From the NCBI RefSeq assembly GCF_001653515.1, contig NZ_LYOY01000051.1, positions 950,001 through 1,014,000 of the forward strand: a DNA stretch of 64,000 nucleotides, in the 5' to 3' direction. Positions 1 through 8,396 of the stretch are shown piece after piece. The DNA is from Streptomyces sp. ERV7. Lineage in GTDB: Bacteria; Actinomycetota; Actinomycetes; Streptomycetales; Streptomycetaceae. The notes under the pieces were generated by a model. That model had not been told where the DNA came from and searched no databases. It was given only the letters and a program-made list of their open reading frames with translations. The position numbers and the translations under genes were made by a program. Each line of letters opens with the position of its first letter. The stretch's first letter is position 1.

Positions 1-762
1 GCCCTGCTGCTGCGCCACCGCATGATGGTCCCGGTCTCCCCGGCCCCGGCGGTCACCGTCTGGAAGGGTGCCACCAGCCCCGGCGGGGTCGAGGAGAAGA
101 TCATCGCCGCCAATACGCTGCGGCCGGTCCACTTCCTGGAGCTCGCCCTGGCCGCCGCCCGGCCGGTCTGCCAGATCGTGGTGGAGCACGGCGCCGGCCG
201 CTGGACCGGCACGGGCTTCCTGATCGCGGACGACCTGCTGCTGACCAACCATCACGTACTGCCGCACGCGAACCTGCTCGGCGGCGCCCGCTTCCTCTTC
301 AACTACGAGGACGACTCGTCGGGGCGGCCGCGCCCGGTGCACGAGGTGCGCGCCACCGGGCGGCTCCATCTGGCCGACGAGCGCCACGACTTCGCGCTCG
401 TCGAGCTCGCGGAGAGCCCCGGCAGCGAGTGGGGGCATCTGGAGATGTCCGGTGAGCCGCCCCGGCAGGGCGACCGCGTCAACATCGTGCAGCACCCGGC
501 CGGGCGGCCCAAGCAGATCGCGCTCCAGAGCAACTTCGTGGAGTACGCCGACGCCGATGTCGTCCAGTACGTCACGGCCACCCTGCCCGGCTCCTCCGGC
601 GCCCCCGTGCTCACCGACGACTGGCGGGTCTGCGCGGTCCACCACGCCGGCGGCAATCTCCAGGAACCCGCCACCGGCAGCTACTACTACCGCAACGAGG
701 GGATCCTGCTGAGCCGGATCCTGCGCGAACTCCCGCCCGACGTCCGCTCCCGCCTCGGCTGA
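1..762 (+). CDS. Trypsin-like serine peptidase, 5' end outside the window
   Basis: Chymotrypsin-fold peptidase of the kind paired with STAND NTPases in NTP-dependent conflict systems. The frame is open to the left edge and the first visible ATG (22) has no ribosome-binding site, so the gene probably begins upstream. Numbering from that Met, the triad reads His78 (TNHHV), Asp123 (HDFALVEL) and Ser192 (GSSGAPV); all three are present, so the protease looks active. The segment just before the peptidase (around residues 28-55, ending RPVHFLELALAAAR) resembles the linker seen in such proteins, usually preceded by an effector-associated adaptor domain that would lie off the window. The stop is 25 nt before the next ATG, so the two genes probably form an operon. 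Its role as a protease effector released by the NTPase is inference. Confidence 0.82.
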   Translation, partial: ALLLRHRMMVPVSPAPAVTVWKGATSPGGVEEKIIAANTLRPVHFLELALAAARPVCQIVVEHGAGRWTGTGFLIADDLLLTNHHVLPHANLLGGARFLFNYEDDSSGRPRPVHEVRATGRLHLADERHDFALVELAESPGSEWGHLEMSGEPPRQGDRVNIVQHPAGRPKQIALQSNFVEYADADVVQYVTATLPGSSGAPVLTDDWRVCAVHHAGGNLQEPATGSYYYRNEGILLSRILRELPPDVRSRLG

Positions 763-787
763 GCCATTGCACCCCGGAGAGAGGGCC

Positions 788-3700
788 ATGCCCGATTCGG
801 ACCGCGCCGGGCTGCGCGGCAGACTCATCCAGAGCTTCGCCACGCTGCCCGGTATGAACGAGCCCGGGCAGCGGGCGTTCCTCCTGGAAAGCGCCGGATA
901 CGGCGAGATGCTCCAGCGCGTCCCCTCCCACACCACCACCGTCTCCTTCTTCACCTCGGTCATCGCCCTGGTCGCCGGGGAAGGCCCGCGCGCCCTCGCG
1001 GACTTCGTCCGCGCGCTCGCCGCGGTGGCGGTCGTCGGGGTGGACCGCCAGGAGGCGATGGCCCGGCTCGCCGACGAGGTCGCCGGGCTCGACCCCGCCG
1101 ACCTCGACGCGCTCACCGCCACCGGCACCCCCTTCGCCGGACTGCGCGAGCGGGCCCGGCGCACCACCCTGCGGGAGATCTCCGAGATCGGCTCCAAGTA
1201 CCTGCGCGAGCTCTACTTCCGCCACCGCGAACTGGAGGACCGCGTCGAGGAGTTCCTGGCCAACGACAGCACCTGTCTGCTGGTCGTCTCCAAGCCCGGC
1301 CGGGGCAAGACCAATCTGCTCTGCTCCCTCGCCGAGCGCCGCCTGGAGGACTCGCTGGTCCTGCTGATGTCGGCGCGCGTGCCGGTCTCCGAGCCGCACG
1401 GGCTGCTCAGCCTGGTCGCCACCCGCCTCGGCTACGGCGCCGACTGGCCCGGCTGCTTCGCCGACCTCGCCCGCACCGCCGCCCCCGGCCGTCCGCCGCT
1501 GCTGCTCCTCGACGCGATCAACGAGTCCCCGGCCAAGCCGGAGGCGATGAAGGCGGCGCTGCACGAGCTGCTGCGGCAGGCCGAGAGCGCCGGGGTGAAG
1601 GTGGTGGTCACCTGCCGCACCGACTTCTGGCAGTTCTACCGCGCCCCGTTCTGGGCCAGCTACGTCTGGCAGCGCGAGCCGGTGCAGCACGGCCCGAGAG
1701 CCACGCCCGCGACCCGGGTCGAGGACGTGCCGCTCTTCCCCCTCGACTCCTTCCCCGAGGTCGCCGCCGCCTACTTCGGCGCCTTCGGTATCCGGGGGCG
1801 GCTGCGCGGCGAGGCCGCCGAGCGCTGCCGGCACGCGCTGGTGCTGCGCATCCTGTGCGAGGCGTACCGCGACCGCGACATCGGCGTCGTCGAGGACTTC
1901 CGGCTCTTCCGCCTCTTCAAGCTGTTCTGGGAGCGCAAGGTCGCGCAGGTCGCGTACGCCACCTCGCTCAAGGGGAAGGGCGCGGTGGCCGAACTCGTCC
2001 TGGAGGTTGCCCGGTTGATGCGGCAGAGCCGTTCGACCTCGGTGCCGCGCAGCGCCGTCGCCGCGACCCTGCGGGCCACCGCCGCCGAGCTCGACAGCAG
2101 CGACTCGCTCTACAGCCGGGTCATCGACGAGGAGATCATCCTTGAGGAGAGCATCGACGAGGAGATCGGCGTCCGCAATGTCGTCTTCATCTACGACCGG
2201 TTCGCGGAGTACGTCCTGGCGCTGAGCCTCTACGTGGACCAGGCCTGGGAGGCCAAGCACCCCGACGACATCGCCGCCGACGCGCTCGTCCTGATGGCCC
2301 AGGAGCCCGGATTCGCCACCCTGCGCGGCGCGCTGGAGTTCCTGGTGCTGCGCCTGGAGGACCGCAGGGCGGCCGACGAGGCACACCTCGCGGTGATCCG
2401 GGCGATGCTGGAGCGCGACTGGAAGTGGCGGGGGATCGGCACCCAGCTGGTCTTCCAGCTGGACCCGCACGGGGCCCGGTTCTGGGACTTCGTGGACGAG
2501 CTGTCCTCGCGGCAGTCCGACTTCGTCCGCCGCATCGTCGCCGAGCAGATGGACCGCCTCGCGGTCACCGGCGGCCCGCAGATGCTTCGCGCCCTCAACC
2601 GCCTGCTGTGGGACGGCAACGCGACGGTACGGGCATCGGCGCGCCGCACCCTGCTGCGGCTGCCCCCGGAGGTGGCCGCCGAGGAGGCCCGGCTGCTGCT
2701 CGCCCGCCCGGGCCACGACGCCCTGGAGCTCGCGGCCCAGGTCCTGGTCGGCACGCCCGGCGACGGCGGGGTGGCGCTGGCCGCGCATGCGGAGTCGCTC
2801 GCGGCCGATGACCCGGATCCGCGGTTGCTGGACGCCGTCCTCGCGGCGCTGGAGGCGGCCCGGGGGCCCGCGTACACCGAACTGCCGTGGCTTCAGCGGT
2901 GCGAGGAGGCGTTCGCCCGGCTTCCGGGGCAGCTCGGCGACCACTACCGGGAGCGTGTGCGGGCTGTGCGGCTTGAGCGGACGCGTGATCTCCAGCACGA
3001 TGTGCGGCTGATGCGCGAGGTGTACGAGCGGGACGGCGTCGGGGCGGATTCGTGGAGGCTGTCGGCCACGCCGGGTGGCGGCTTCCGGCTTCCGGCGCTG
3101 CGGACGGAGACGTCCGGGCTCTACCGATTCTCGGGGAGTGAGCTCGCGGACGTGGCGCGGCGGGTCTTCGCGCCGCAGGGGGCTCTGAGCGACTCGCGGA
3201 GCGGTCTGCGCGACCGGATCGAGTCCTGCTGCCGGGCCGCCGGTCTGGCCATCCCGGAGCACGAGGCCCGTGCCATCGGCACGCCCGGGCAACTGGCGCT
3301 CTGGATCTGGGAGATGGAGCGCGAGAGGAGGCTTCGGCGCGGTGGTGTGGAGGCGCTGTCGGAGCGGCTGGCCACGCTCGCGCCCGCCGACCTGGTGCGG
3401 GAGTTCGAGGCGTACCAGCACGAGGACCGGCTGGCGCGGACCTCGCTCGCGGACCTACTCGAAGCCCTCTGCCAGGTCCTGCGCGACAGTCCCCCTAGGG
3501 GCGCGGGGGAACCGCGCGACCGGCCCCCACCGGCCCGCAGACGAACATCCGCCTCCCCGGCGGAGCGCTCAGGGCACCCTCGCCGTCCACTCCTCGTTCG
3601 AGAACTTCGTCTTCGCCAGTTCGCGGGCGCGGGACATCTCCTCGTCGGTGACCTGACCCTCGGCCAGCCCGTACCGCCCCCGGAACGAGGCGATCATCCG

Positions 3701-4699
3701 CTCGATGACCGCCTCGCGGGGCAGGCCGGTCTGGCGGCGCAGGGGATCGACACGCTTCTTCGCGCTCTTGGTGCCCTTGTCCGAGAGCTTCTCGCGGCCG
3801 ATGCGGAGCACCTCCAGCATCTTGTCCGCGTCGATGTCGTACGCCATCGTCACGTGGTGCAGCACCGCCCCCTCGTCCGCGACCACCCGCTTCTGCGCGG
3901 CGCCCGCGATCTTGCCCGCGTCCGTGGCGATGTCGTTCAGGGGCTGGTACCAGGCCTTCACCCCCATGTCGCCGAGCGCGCCCAGGACCCAGTCGTCCAG
4001 ATACGCGTAGCTGTCCGCGAAGGAGAGGCCCTGGACCAGGGCGTCGGGGACCGAGAGCGAGTACGTGATCGTGTTGCCCGGCTCGATGAACATGGCGCCG
4101 CCGCCCGACACCCGGCGCACCACCGTGATCCCGTGGCGCTCGGCGCCCTCCGGGTCGACCTCGTTGCGCAGCGACTGGAAGCTGCCGATCACCACTGCCG
4201 GCGCACCCCACTCCCAGACCCGCAGGGTCGGCGGCCGGCGGCCGGCCGCCACCTCGGCGGTGATCACCTCGTCCAGCGCCATGTGCAGGGCGGGGGACTG
4301 GGGGCCGTCGTGGATCAGCTGCCAGTCGTAGTCCGTCCAGTCCGTCGCGTGTGCCAGCGCACGGCGGACCGCGACGCCGACGCCCTCCGACGTCAGTCCG
4401 TACATCGTCGTGCCCGGCGGCAGCGCCGCGTCGATACGGGCGGCGAGCCCGGCGGCGTCGGTGTCGGCCGGGGCGCCCTCAAGGGCGCTGTTGATGGAGA
4501 GGATCGCCTCGTCCGGTTCCAGGAAGAAGTCGCCCGCCACCCGCACACCGCTCAGGACCCCGCCCTCGACGTCCAGGTCCACCACCACGAGCTTGCCGCC
4601 GGGGACCTTGTACTCACCGTGCACCGCTGCTCCTCCATCCGTTCCGAGCCCCATCAACGTTACGGGCGGGGTCTGACATTCCAGGACGGGCCGGTCTAG
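788..4699 (+). CDS. STAND/NACHT-like NTPase, conflict-system sensor; frame lacks its expected stop
   Basis: Large signalling NTPase. The ATG at 788 follows GGAGAGAGG; an upstream in-frame TTG (767) is less likely. Residues 1-100 form a small alpha-helical domain like the effector-associated adaptors of bacterial STAND proteins. A P-loop (SKPGRGKTN, about 168-176), a Walker B strand (LLLLDAINE, about 236-244) and a sensor-like VVVTCRTDFW follow. The C-terminal half is Leu/Ala-rich and HEAT-like, as in ligand-sensing STAND proteins. Recognisable protein ends near 3490. There the frame enters a dispersed GC-rich repeat and continues without a stop, antisense to lplA, to TAG at 4697-4699, giving about 1303 residues instead of about 905. 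The last 400 residues are therefore probably not functional protein: either a stop was lost when the repeat arrived, or there is a frameshift. Its partner is the upstream peptidase. Confidence 0.72.
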   Translation: MPDSDRAGLRGRLIQSFATLPGMNEPGQRAFLLESAGYGEMLQRVPSHTTTVSFFTSVIALVAGEGPRALADFVRALAAVAVVGVDRQEAMARLADEVAGLDPADLDALTATGTPFAGLRERARRTTLREISEIGSKYLRELYFRHRELEDRVEEFLANDSTCLLVVSKPGRGKTNLLCSLAERRLEDSLVLLMSARVPVSEPHGLLSLVATRLGYGADWPGCFADLARTAAPGRPPLLLLDAINESPAKPEAMKAALHELLRQAESAGVKVVVTCRTDFWQFYRAPFWASYVWQREPVQHGPRATPATRVEDVPLFPLDSFPEVAAAYFGAFGIRGRLRGEAAERCRHALVLRILCEAYRDRDIGVVEDFRLFRLFKLFWERKVAQVAYATSLKGKGAVAELVLEVARLMRQSRSTSVPRSAVAATLRATAAELDSSDSLYSRVIDEEIILEESIDEEIGVRNVVFIYDRFAEYVLALSLYVDQAWEAKHPDDIAADALVLMAQEPGFATLRGALEFLVLRLEDRRAADEAHLAVIRAMLERDWKWRGIGTQLVFQLDPHGARFWDFVDELSSRQSDFVRRIVAEQMDRLAVTGGPQMLRALNRLLWDGNATVRASARRTLLRLPPEVAAEEARLLLARPGHDALELAAQVLVGTPGDGGVALAAHAESLAADDPDPRLLDAVLAALEAARGPAYTELPWLQRCEEAFARLPGQLGDHYRERVRAVRLERTRDLQHDVRLMREVYERDGVGADSWRLSATPGGGFRLPALRTETSGLYRFSGSELADVARRVFAPQGALSDSRSGLRDRIESCCRAAGLAIPEHEARAIGTPGQLALWIWEMERERRLRRGGVEALSERLATLAPADLVREFEAYQHEDRLARTSLADLLEALCQVLRDSPPRGAGEPRDRPPPARRRTSASPAERSGHPRRPLLVRELRLRQFAGAGHLLVGDLTLGQPVPPPERGDHPLDDRLAGQAGLAAQGIDTLLRALGALVRELLAADAEHLQHLVRVDVVRHRHVVQHRPLVRDHPLLRGARDLARVRGDVVQGLVPGLHPHVAERAQDPVVQIRVAVREGEALDQGVGDRERVRDRVARLDEHGAAARHPAHHRDPVALGALRVDLVAQRLEAADHHCRRTPLPDPQGRRPAAGRHLGGDHLVQRHVQGGGLGAVVDQLPVVVRPVRRVCQRTADRDADALRRQSVHRRARRQRRVDTGGEPGGVGVGRGALKGAVDGEDRLVRFQEEVARHPHTAQDPALDVQVHHHELAAGDLVLTVHRCSSIRSEPHQRYGRGLTFQDGPV
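3488..3548. repeat. Dispersed GC-rich intergenic repeat at the 3' end of the NTPase
   Basis: Copy of a repeat containing GGGGCGCGGGGGAACCGCGC followed by CACCGGCCCGCAG. The same words recur at 32329-32763 and 45585-45780. Here it lies exactly where the NTPase should end and supplies no stop in that frame. Confidence 0.6.
3569..4624 (-). CDS. lplA: Lipoate-protein ligase A family protein
   Basis: Predicted 351-aa member of the biotin/lipoate protein ligase fold, which activates lipoate with ATP and transfers it to the lysine of E2/H-protein lipoyl domains. The start is GTG 4624, preceded by GGAGGAG. The central catalytic region shows RRVSGGGAMFIEPGNTITYS, matching the family's R-R-x-S-G-G-G box, and a later GKIAGAAQ containing the conserved lysine. 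The N-terminal about 85 residues (a LVVVDLDVEGG beta segment) resemble the accessory domain sometimes attached to actinobacterial LplA; the C-terminus is helical. It stands alone, convergent with the NTPase, and is entirely covered on the other strand by that gene's unterminated frame. An octanoyltransferase-like activity cannot be excluded. Confidence 0.88.
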   Translation of the reverse strand: MHGEYKVPGGKLVVVDLDVEGGVLSGVRVAGDFFLEPDEAILSINSALEGAPADTDAAGLAARIDAALPPGTTMYGLTSEGVGVAVRRALAHATDWTDYDWQLIHDGPQSPALHMALDEVITAEVAAGRRPPTLRVWEWGAPAVVIGSFQSLRNEVDPEGAERHGITVVRRVSGGGAMFIEPGNTITYSLSVPDALVQGLSFADSYAYLDDWVLGALGDMGVKAWYQPLNDIATDAGKIAGAAQKRVVADEGAVLHHVTMAYDIDADKMLEVLRIGREKLSDKGTKSAKKRVDPLRRQTGLPREAVIERMIASFRGRYGLAEGQVTDEEMSRARELAKTKFSNEEWTARVP

Positions 4700-4708
4700 C
4701 CTGCGGGG

Positions 4709-6505
4709 ATGTTCACCACCCGGCCCACCCTCCAGGGCACCTTCGGCATGGTGTCCTCCACCCACTGGCTCGCCTCGCAATCCGCGATGGCCGTTCTGGA
4801 AGACGGCGGCAACGCCTTCGACGCCGCCGTCGCGGCGGGCTTCGTCCTGCATGTCGTCGAGCCGCATCTGAACGGCCCAGCGGGAGAAGTACCGATCCTG
4901 CTCGCCCCTTCCGGGGACCCGGTGCGGGTGCTGTGCGGTCAGGGGACCGCGCCCGCCGGGGCCACCGTCGCCCACTACCGCGCCCTCGGCCTCGACCTGG
5001 TGCCCGGCACCGGGCCGCTGGCCGCCGCCGTGCCCGGCGCGTTCGACGCCTGGATGCTCCTGCTGCGCGACCACGGCACCAAGCCGCTCGCCGACGTCCT
5101 CAAGTACGCCATCGGCTACGCCGAGGACGGCCACCCGCCCGTCGAGCAGGTCGGGGAGACCGTGGAGAGGGTGCGCGCGCTCTTCGAGAGCGAGTGGCCC
5201 TCCTCGGCCGAGGTGTATCTGCCGGACGGCCGCGCCCCGCGCCCGGGGCGGCTGCTGCGCAACCCCGCCCTGGCGCGCACCTGGCGCCGCCTCCTCGCGG
5301 AGTCCGCCCCCACGCGCGCGTCCGCGACCGGAGACGCCCGGGTGCGGCAGATAGAGGCGGCCCGGCGGATATGGCGCGAGGGGTTCGTCGCCGAGGCGCT
5401 GGTGGCGCAGGCCGCCCGCCCCACCCTGGACACCAGCGGCGAACGCCACAGCGGCACCCTGACGGCGGCCGACCTCGCCGAGTGGTCCGCGACGTACGAG
5501 GACCCGGTCACCTACGACTGGAACGGCTGGACCCTCTGCAAGGCGGGCGGCTGGAGCCAGGGCCCGGCCTTCCTCCAACAACTGGCGCTTCTTCCGGACG
5601 AGTTGCCGCCGCACGGCTCCGACGAGTACGTCCACCTCCTCGTCGAGGGGTGCAAGCTCGCCATGGCCGACCGGGAGGCCTGGTACGGGGACGCGGCCGG
5701 GGTGCCCCTGGCCGAGCTGCTCTCGGACGGCTACAACGCGGCCCGGCGCGCGCTGGTGGGGGCGAAGGCCTCGTACGAGCTGCGGCCCGGCAGCCCGGGC
5801 GGGCGCCCGCCCCGGATCGCCCGCGAGGCACTGCGCGCGCGTGGCTCCGGCACGCCGGCGGCGGGTGCGGGGGAGCCGACCGTGGGCCCGGACGGCACCA
5901 CCCGGGGCGACACCTGCCACCTGGACGTGGCCGACCGCTGGGGGAACATGGTGGCCGCGACCCCGAGCGGCGGCTGGCTCCAGGCCAACCCGGTCGTCCC
6001 CGAGCTCGGCTTCCCGCTCGGCACCCGGCTCCAGATGACCTGGCTGGAGGAGGGACTGCCGAACACGCTGACCCCGGGGCGCCGCCCCCGTACGACGCTG
6101 TCGCCCACCCTGGCGCTGCGCGATGGCCTCCCGGTGCTGGCGTTCGGCACGCCCGGCGGGGACCAGCAGGACCAGTGGCAGCTGCACTTCTTCCTCGCCG
6201 TCGCCCTGGGAGCGCAGGAGCGCGGCGGTCTCGGCCTCCAGGGCGCGATCGACGCCCCGAACTGGCACAACGAGTCCTTCCCGAGCTCTTTCCATCCCCG
6301 GGTGACCCGGCCGGGCGCGGTCACGGTCGAGGCCCGGACCCCCGAGGAGGTGGTGGCGGGGCTGCGGCGGCGCGGACACCGGGTCACGGTCGGCGGCGCC
6401 TGGACGGAGGGGCGGCTGTGCGCGGTCGCCCGCGACCCGGCGACCGGGATCCTGTCCGCCGCCGCGAATCCGCGCGGGATGCAGGGGTACGCGGTGGGGC
6501 GGTGA
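4709..6505 (+). CDS. Gamma-glutamyltransferase family protein
   Basis: 598-aa Ntn-hydrolase of the gamma-glutamyltransferase fold. The N-terminal half has the family start (SSTHWLASQSAMAVLEDGGN, then AFDAAVAAGF). The self-cleaving/catalytic threonine is expected at about residue 402 in RGDTCHLDVADRWGNMV, followed by the oxyanion region ATPSGGW and the late motif LSPTLALRDG...GTPGGDQQDQWQ. No signal peptide is visible, so it looks cytoplasmic, unlike secreted GGTs. The usual TTH of GGT is TCH here, so substrate could differ (acylase- or GGT-like hydrolysis of gamma-glutamyl or other amides). The ATG at 4709 has only a weak ribosome-binding site and starts 85 nt from the divergent lplA start. 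Confidence 0.85.
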   Translation: MFTTRPTLQGTFGMVSSTHWLASQSAMAVLEDGGNAFDAAVAAGFVLHVVEPHLNGPAGEVPILLAPSGDPVRVLCGQGTAPAGATVAHYRALGLDLVPGTGPLAAAVPGAFDAWMLLLRDHGTKPLADVLKYAIGYAEDGHPPVEQVGETVERVRALFESEWPSSAEVYLPDGRAPRPGRLLRNPALARTWRRLLAESAPTRASATGDARVRQIEAARRIWREGFVAEALVAQAARPTLDTSGERHSGTLTAADLAEWSATYEDPVTYDWNGWTLCKAGGWSQGPAFLQQLALLPDELPPHGSDEYVHLLVEGCKLAMADREAWYGDAAGVPLAELLSDGYNAARRALVGAKASYELRPGSPGGRPPRIAREALRARGSGTPAAGAGEPTVGPDGTTRGDTCHLDVADRWGNMVAATPSGGWLQANPVVPELGFPLGTRLQMTWLEEGLPNTLTPGRRPRTTLSPTLALRDGLPVLAFGTPGGDQQDQWQLHFFLAVALGAQERGGLGLQGAIDAPNWHNESFPSSFHPRVTRPGAVTVEARTPEEVVAGLRRRGHRVTVGGAWTEGRLCAVARDPATGILSAAANPRGMQGYAVGR

Positions 6506-6564
6506 CCACGGGCGTCCGGTGACGTCACCTCGATGACGCCCGGGGTTGGGGCCACGTTCGCCGA

Positions 6565-6587
6565 TTGTCAGTGGGGCGTGTTTTGCT
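6565..6587 (+). promoter_or_regulatory. Candidate RecA-independent damage-type promoter, leaderless geometry
   Basis: TTGTCAGTG at 6565-6573, exactly 8 nt, then TTTGCT at 6582-6587, with the ATG 6 nt further on. This resembles the PafBC/RecA-NDp consensus TTGTCRGTG-N8-TAnnnT known from mycobacteria, with one mismatch in the -10. Assignment is inference. Confidence 0.45.
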
Positions 6588-6593
6588 GGACGC

Positions 6594-7430
6594 ATGATCG
6601 AAGGGTTGCTCGCAGAGTTTCTGGAAGACCGGTCGTCCCACGTCGAAGAGGCGGTCCGCAAGGCGGCGGCCGTCGAGATCATGCCGCGCTTCCGCCAGCT
6701 CGCCACACACGAAGTCCTGGAGAAGAGCGGCCCGCACGACCTGGTGACGGTCGCCGACCGGCGCGCCGAGGAGTTCCTGACCGAGGCGCTGCCCGCGCTG
6801 CTGCCCGGCTCGGTCGTCGTCGGCGAGGAGGCGGTCGCCGCCGACCCGTCGTCGTACGACGCGCTGGACGGCGACGCGCCGGTGTGGATCGTGGACCCCG
6901 TCGACGGGACCCGCCAGTTCGTCCGCGGCGAGGAGGGCTTCTGCACCCTGGTGGCGCTCGCGCACCACGGCGAGGTGCTGGCGTCGTGGACGTACGGGGC
7001 GGCGCTCGACCTCATGGCGGTCGCCGTCCGTGGCCGGGGCGCGACGCTCAACGGCCAGGTGATCCGGTCCGGGGCGCCCGCGCCCGGCGCGGTGATCGAG
7101 GTCGCCACCTCCCACCCGGACTACACGACCGACGACCAGAAGCGCGCGCTGCTCGGGCTGCGCACCGAAGGCGTCAGCCCGCGCCCCTGCGGCTCGGCGG
7201 GACTCGAATACCTGGCGGTCGCGCGCGGCGAACTGGACGCGACCGCGTTCTCCTGGGAGCTCGCCTGGGACCACGCGGCGGGCCTGCTCCTGGTGACCGA
7301 GGCGGGCGGGGCCCACACGACCCTGACGGGTGAGCCGTTCCGGATAACCGGCGGCAACGCACTGCCGTTCACGGCCGCCCGGGACGCGGCGACGGCGGAG
7401 CGGGTGCGGAGGCTGCTGGCCGGGGAGTGA
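6594..7430 (+). CDS. Inositol monophosphatase family phosphatase
   Basis: 278-aa Mg-dependent sugar/polyol phosphatase of the IMPase/FBPase superfamily. Metal-binding motifs are intact: the Glu motif VVGEEAV, the Asp motif WIVDPVDGTRQF, and the C-terminal SWELAWDHAAGLLLVTEAGG. Family members hydrolyse inositol-1-phosphate, histidinol-phosphate or 3'-phosphoadenosine-5'-phosphate; the sequence alone does not decide. ATG 6594 fits the domain start and a leaderless promoter ending 6 nt upstream. It stands alone, with a perfect hairpin directly after the stop. Confidence 0.88.
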   Translation: MIEGLLAEFLEDRSSHVEEAVRKAAAVEIMPRFRQLATHEVLEKSGPHDLVTVADRRAEEFLTEALPALLPGSVVVGEEAVAADPSSYDALDGDAPVWIVDPVDGTRQFVRGEEGFCTLVALAHHGEVLASWTYGAALDLMAVAVRGRGATLNGQVIRSGAPAPGAVIEVATSHPDYTTDDQKRALLGLRTEGVSPRPCGSAGLEYLAVARGELDATAFSWELAWDHAAGLLLVTEAGGAHTTLTGEPFRITGGNALPFTAARDAATAERVRRLLAGE

Positions 7431-7434
7431 GCGG

Positions 7435-7459
7435 GCGCGGCGCCCGTCGGGCGCCGCGC
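7435..7459 (+). terminator. Hairpin terminator after the IMPase gene
   Basis: Perfect 12-bp inverted repeat (7435-7446 and 7448-7459) starting 5 nt after the stop codon, almost entirely G/C and with no T-run, as is common in streptomycetes. Confidence 0.6.
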
Positions 7460-7494
7460 GGCCCTGGCCGCAACCGCACCCACCCCGGGCCTGA

Positions 7495-7517
7495 TTGTCA
7501 CCGGCCCGGAATATGCT
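7495..7517 (+). promoter_or_regulatory. Candidate promoter of the FAD oxidoreductase gene
   Basis: TTGTCA at 7495-7500 and TATGCT at 7512-7517, with an 11-nt gap like the RecA-NDp arrangement, although the GTG of that consensus is CCG here. The start codon lies 36 nt downstream with its own GAGGAG, so this transcript would not be leaderless. Confidence 0.4.
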
Positions 7518-7553
7518 GGGTGTCTTGGCCACAAGGGCGTGAGGAGTCCGAAG

Positions 7554-8396
7554 GTGCCGTCGATGCTCGATGCCGTCGTCGTGGGGGCGGGACCCAATGG
7601 ACTGACCGCCGCGGTCGAACTGGCCAGGCGCGGTCTGTCCGTTGAGGTCTTCGAGGCCAAGGACACCATCGGAGGCGGCGCCAGGACCGAGGAGCTCACC
7701 CTCCCCGGCTTCCGCCACGACCCGTGCTCCGCCGTGCACCCGCTGGGCATCGGCTCCCCGGCCTTCCGCCGGATGCCGCTCGACCGGTACGGGCTGGAGT
7801 GGCTGCACCCCGAACTGCCCATGGCGCACCCCTTCGACGACGGCACCGCGGCCGTGCTCGCCCGCTCGGTCGCCGAGACCGCCGCCTCGTTCGGCCCGCG
7901 CGACGCGGGCACGTACCGCAGGATGATGGCGCCCTACCGCGGCAAGTGGGACGTCCTGGTGCGCGACTTCATGTCGCTGCCCCTGAGCGCCCTGCCCCGC
8001 GACCCGATCGGCCTCGCCCGCTTCGGCCTCGACGGCCTCCCGCCGTACGAGTGGACGATGCGCCGCTTCAAGGACGACCGGGCGCGCGCCCTGATGGCGG
8101 GGCTGGTCGGCCATGTCATCGCCCCGCTGAGCGGGCTCGCGACCTCCGCCGTCGGCCTGGTCTTCGCGCTGGCCGCGCACGAGAACGGCTGGCCGCTGCC
8201 GCGCGGCGGCTCGCAGTCGATCTCGGACGCGCTCGCCGCGTACCTGCGCGACCTGGGGGGCTCGGTCCACACCGGCTTCGAGGTGAAGCGGCTCGACGAC
8301 CTGCCGCCCGCCCGTGCGTATGTCTTCGACACCTCACCGACGGCGCTGGCCCGGATCGCGGGGCTGGGGCGGGCGTACGAGGGGTATCGGGCGTGA
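7554..8396 (+). pseudogene. FAD-dependent oxidoreductase (phytoene desaturase-like), C-terminal half missing
   Basis: The N-terminal Rossmann motif (VVVGAGPNGLTAAVELARRG, then EAKDTIGGGARTEE) is that of the phytoene-desaturase/amine-oxidase-like flavoproteins. GTG 7554 is preceded by GAGGAG. Only 280 residues remain of a usual 470-500: the protein stops shortly after AGLGRAYEGYR, where relatives continue with a substrate and second FAD region. The stop at 8394-8396 coincides with the beginning of a tyrosine-recombinase fragment in another frame (GTGA overlap), so the 3' half was replaced by island DNA. No 3' remnant is recognisable elsewhere in the window. The FAD domain may fold but the enzyme is probably dead. 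Confidence 0.75.

Noticed and set aside
611..3421. 936-aa open frame on the minus strand opposite the NTPase
   Set aside because: No motif, extreme Arg/Pro/Gly content; a product of GC-rich antisense openness.
4625..7108. Long upstream extension of the lplA frame
   Set aside because: Antisense to the GGT-like and IMPase genes; the true lplA start is GTG 4624 with GGAGGAG.
7724..8392. Upstream part of the integrase frame
   Set aside because: Overlaps the FAD gene in another frame and shows no recombinase sequence; only 8393 onward is integrase.
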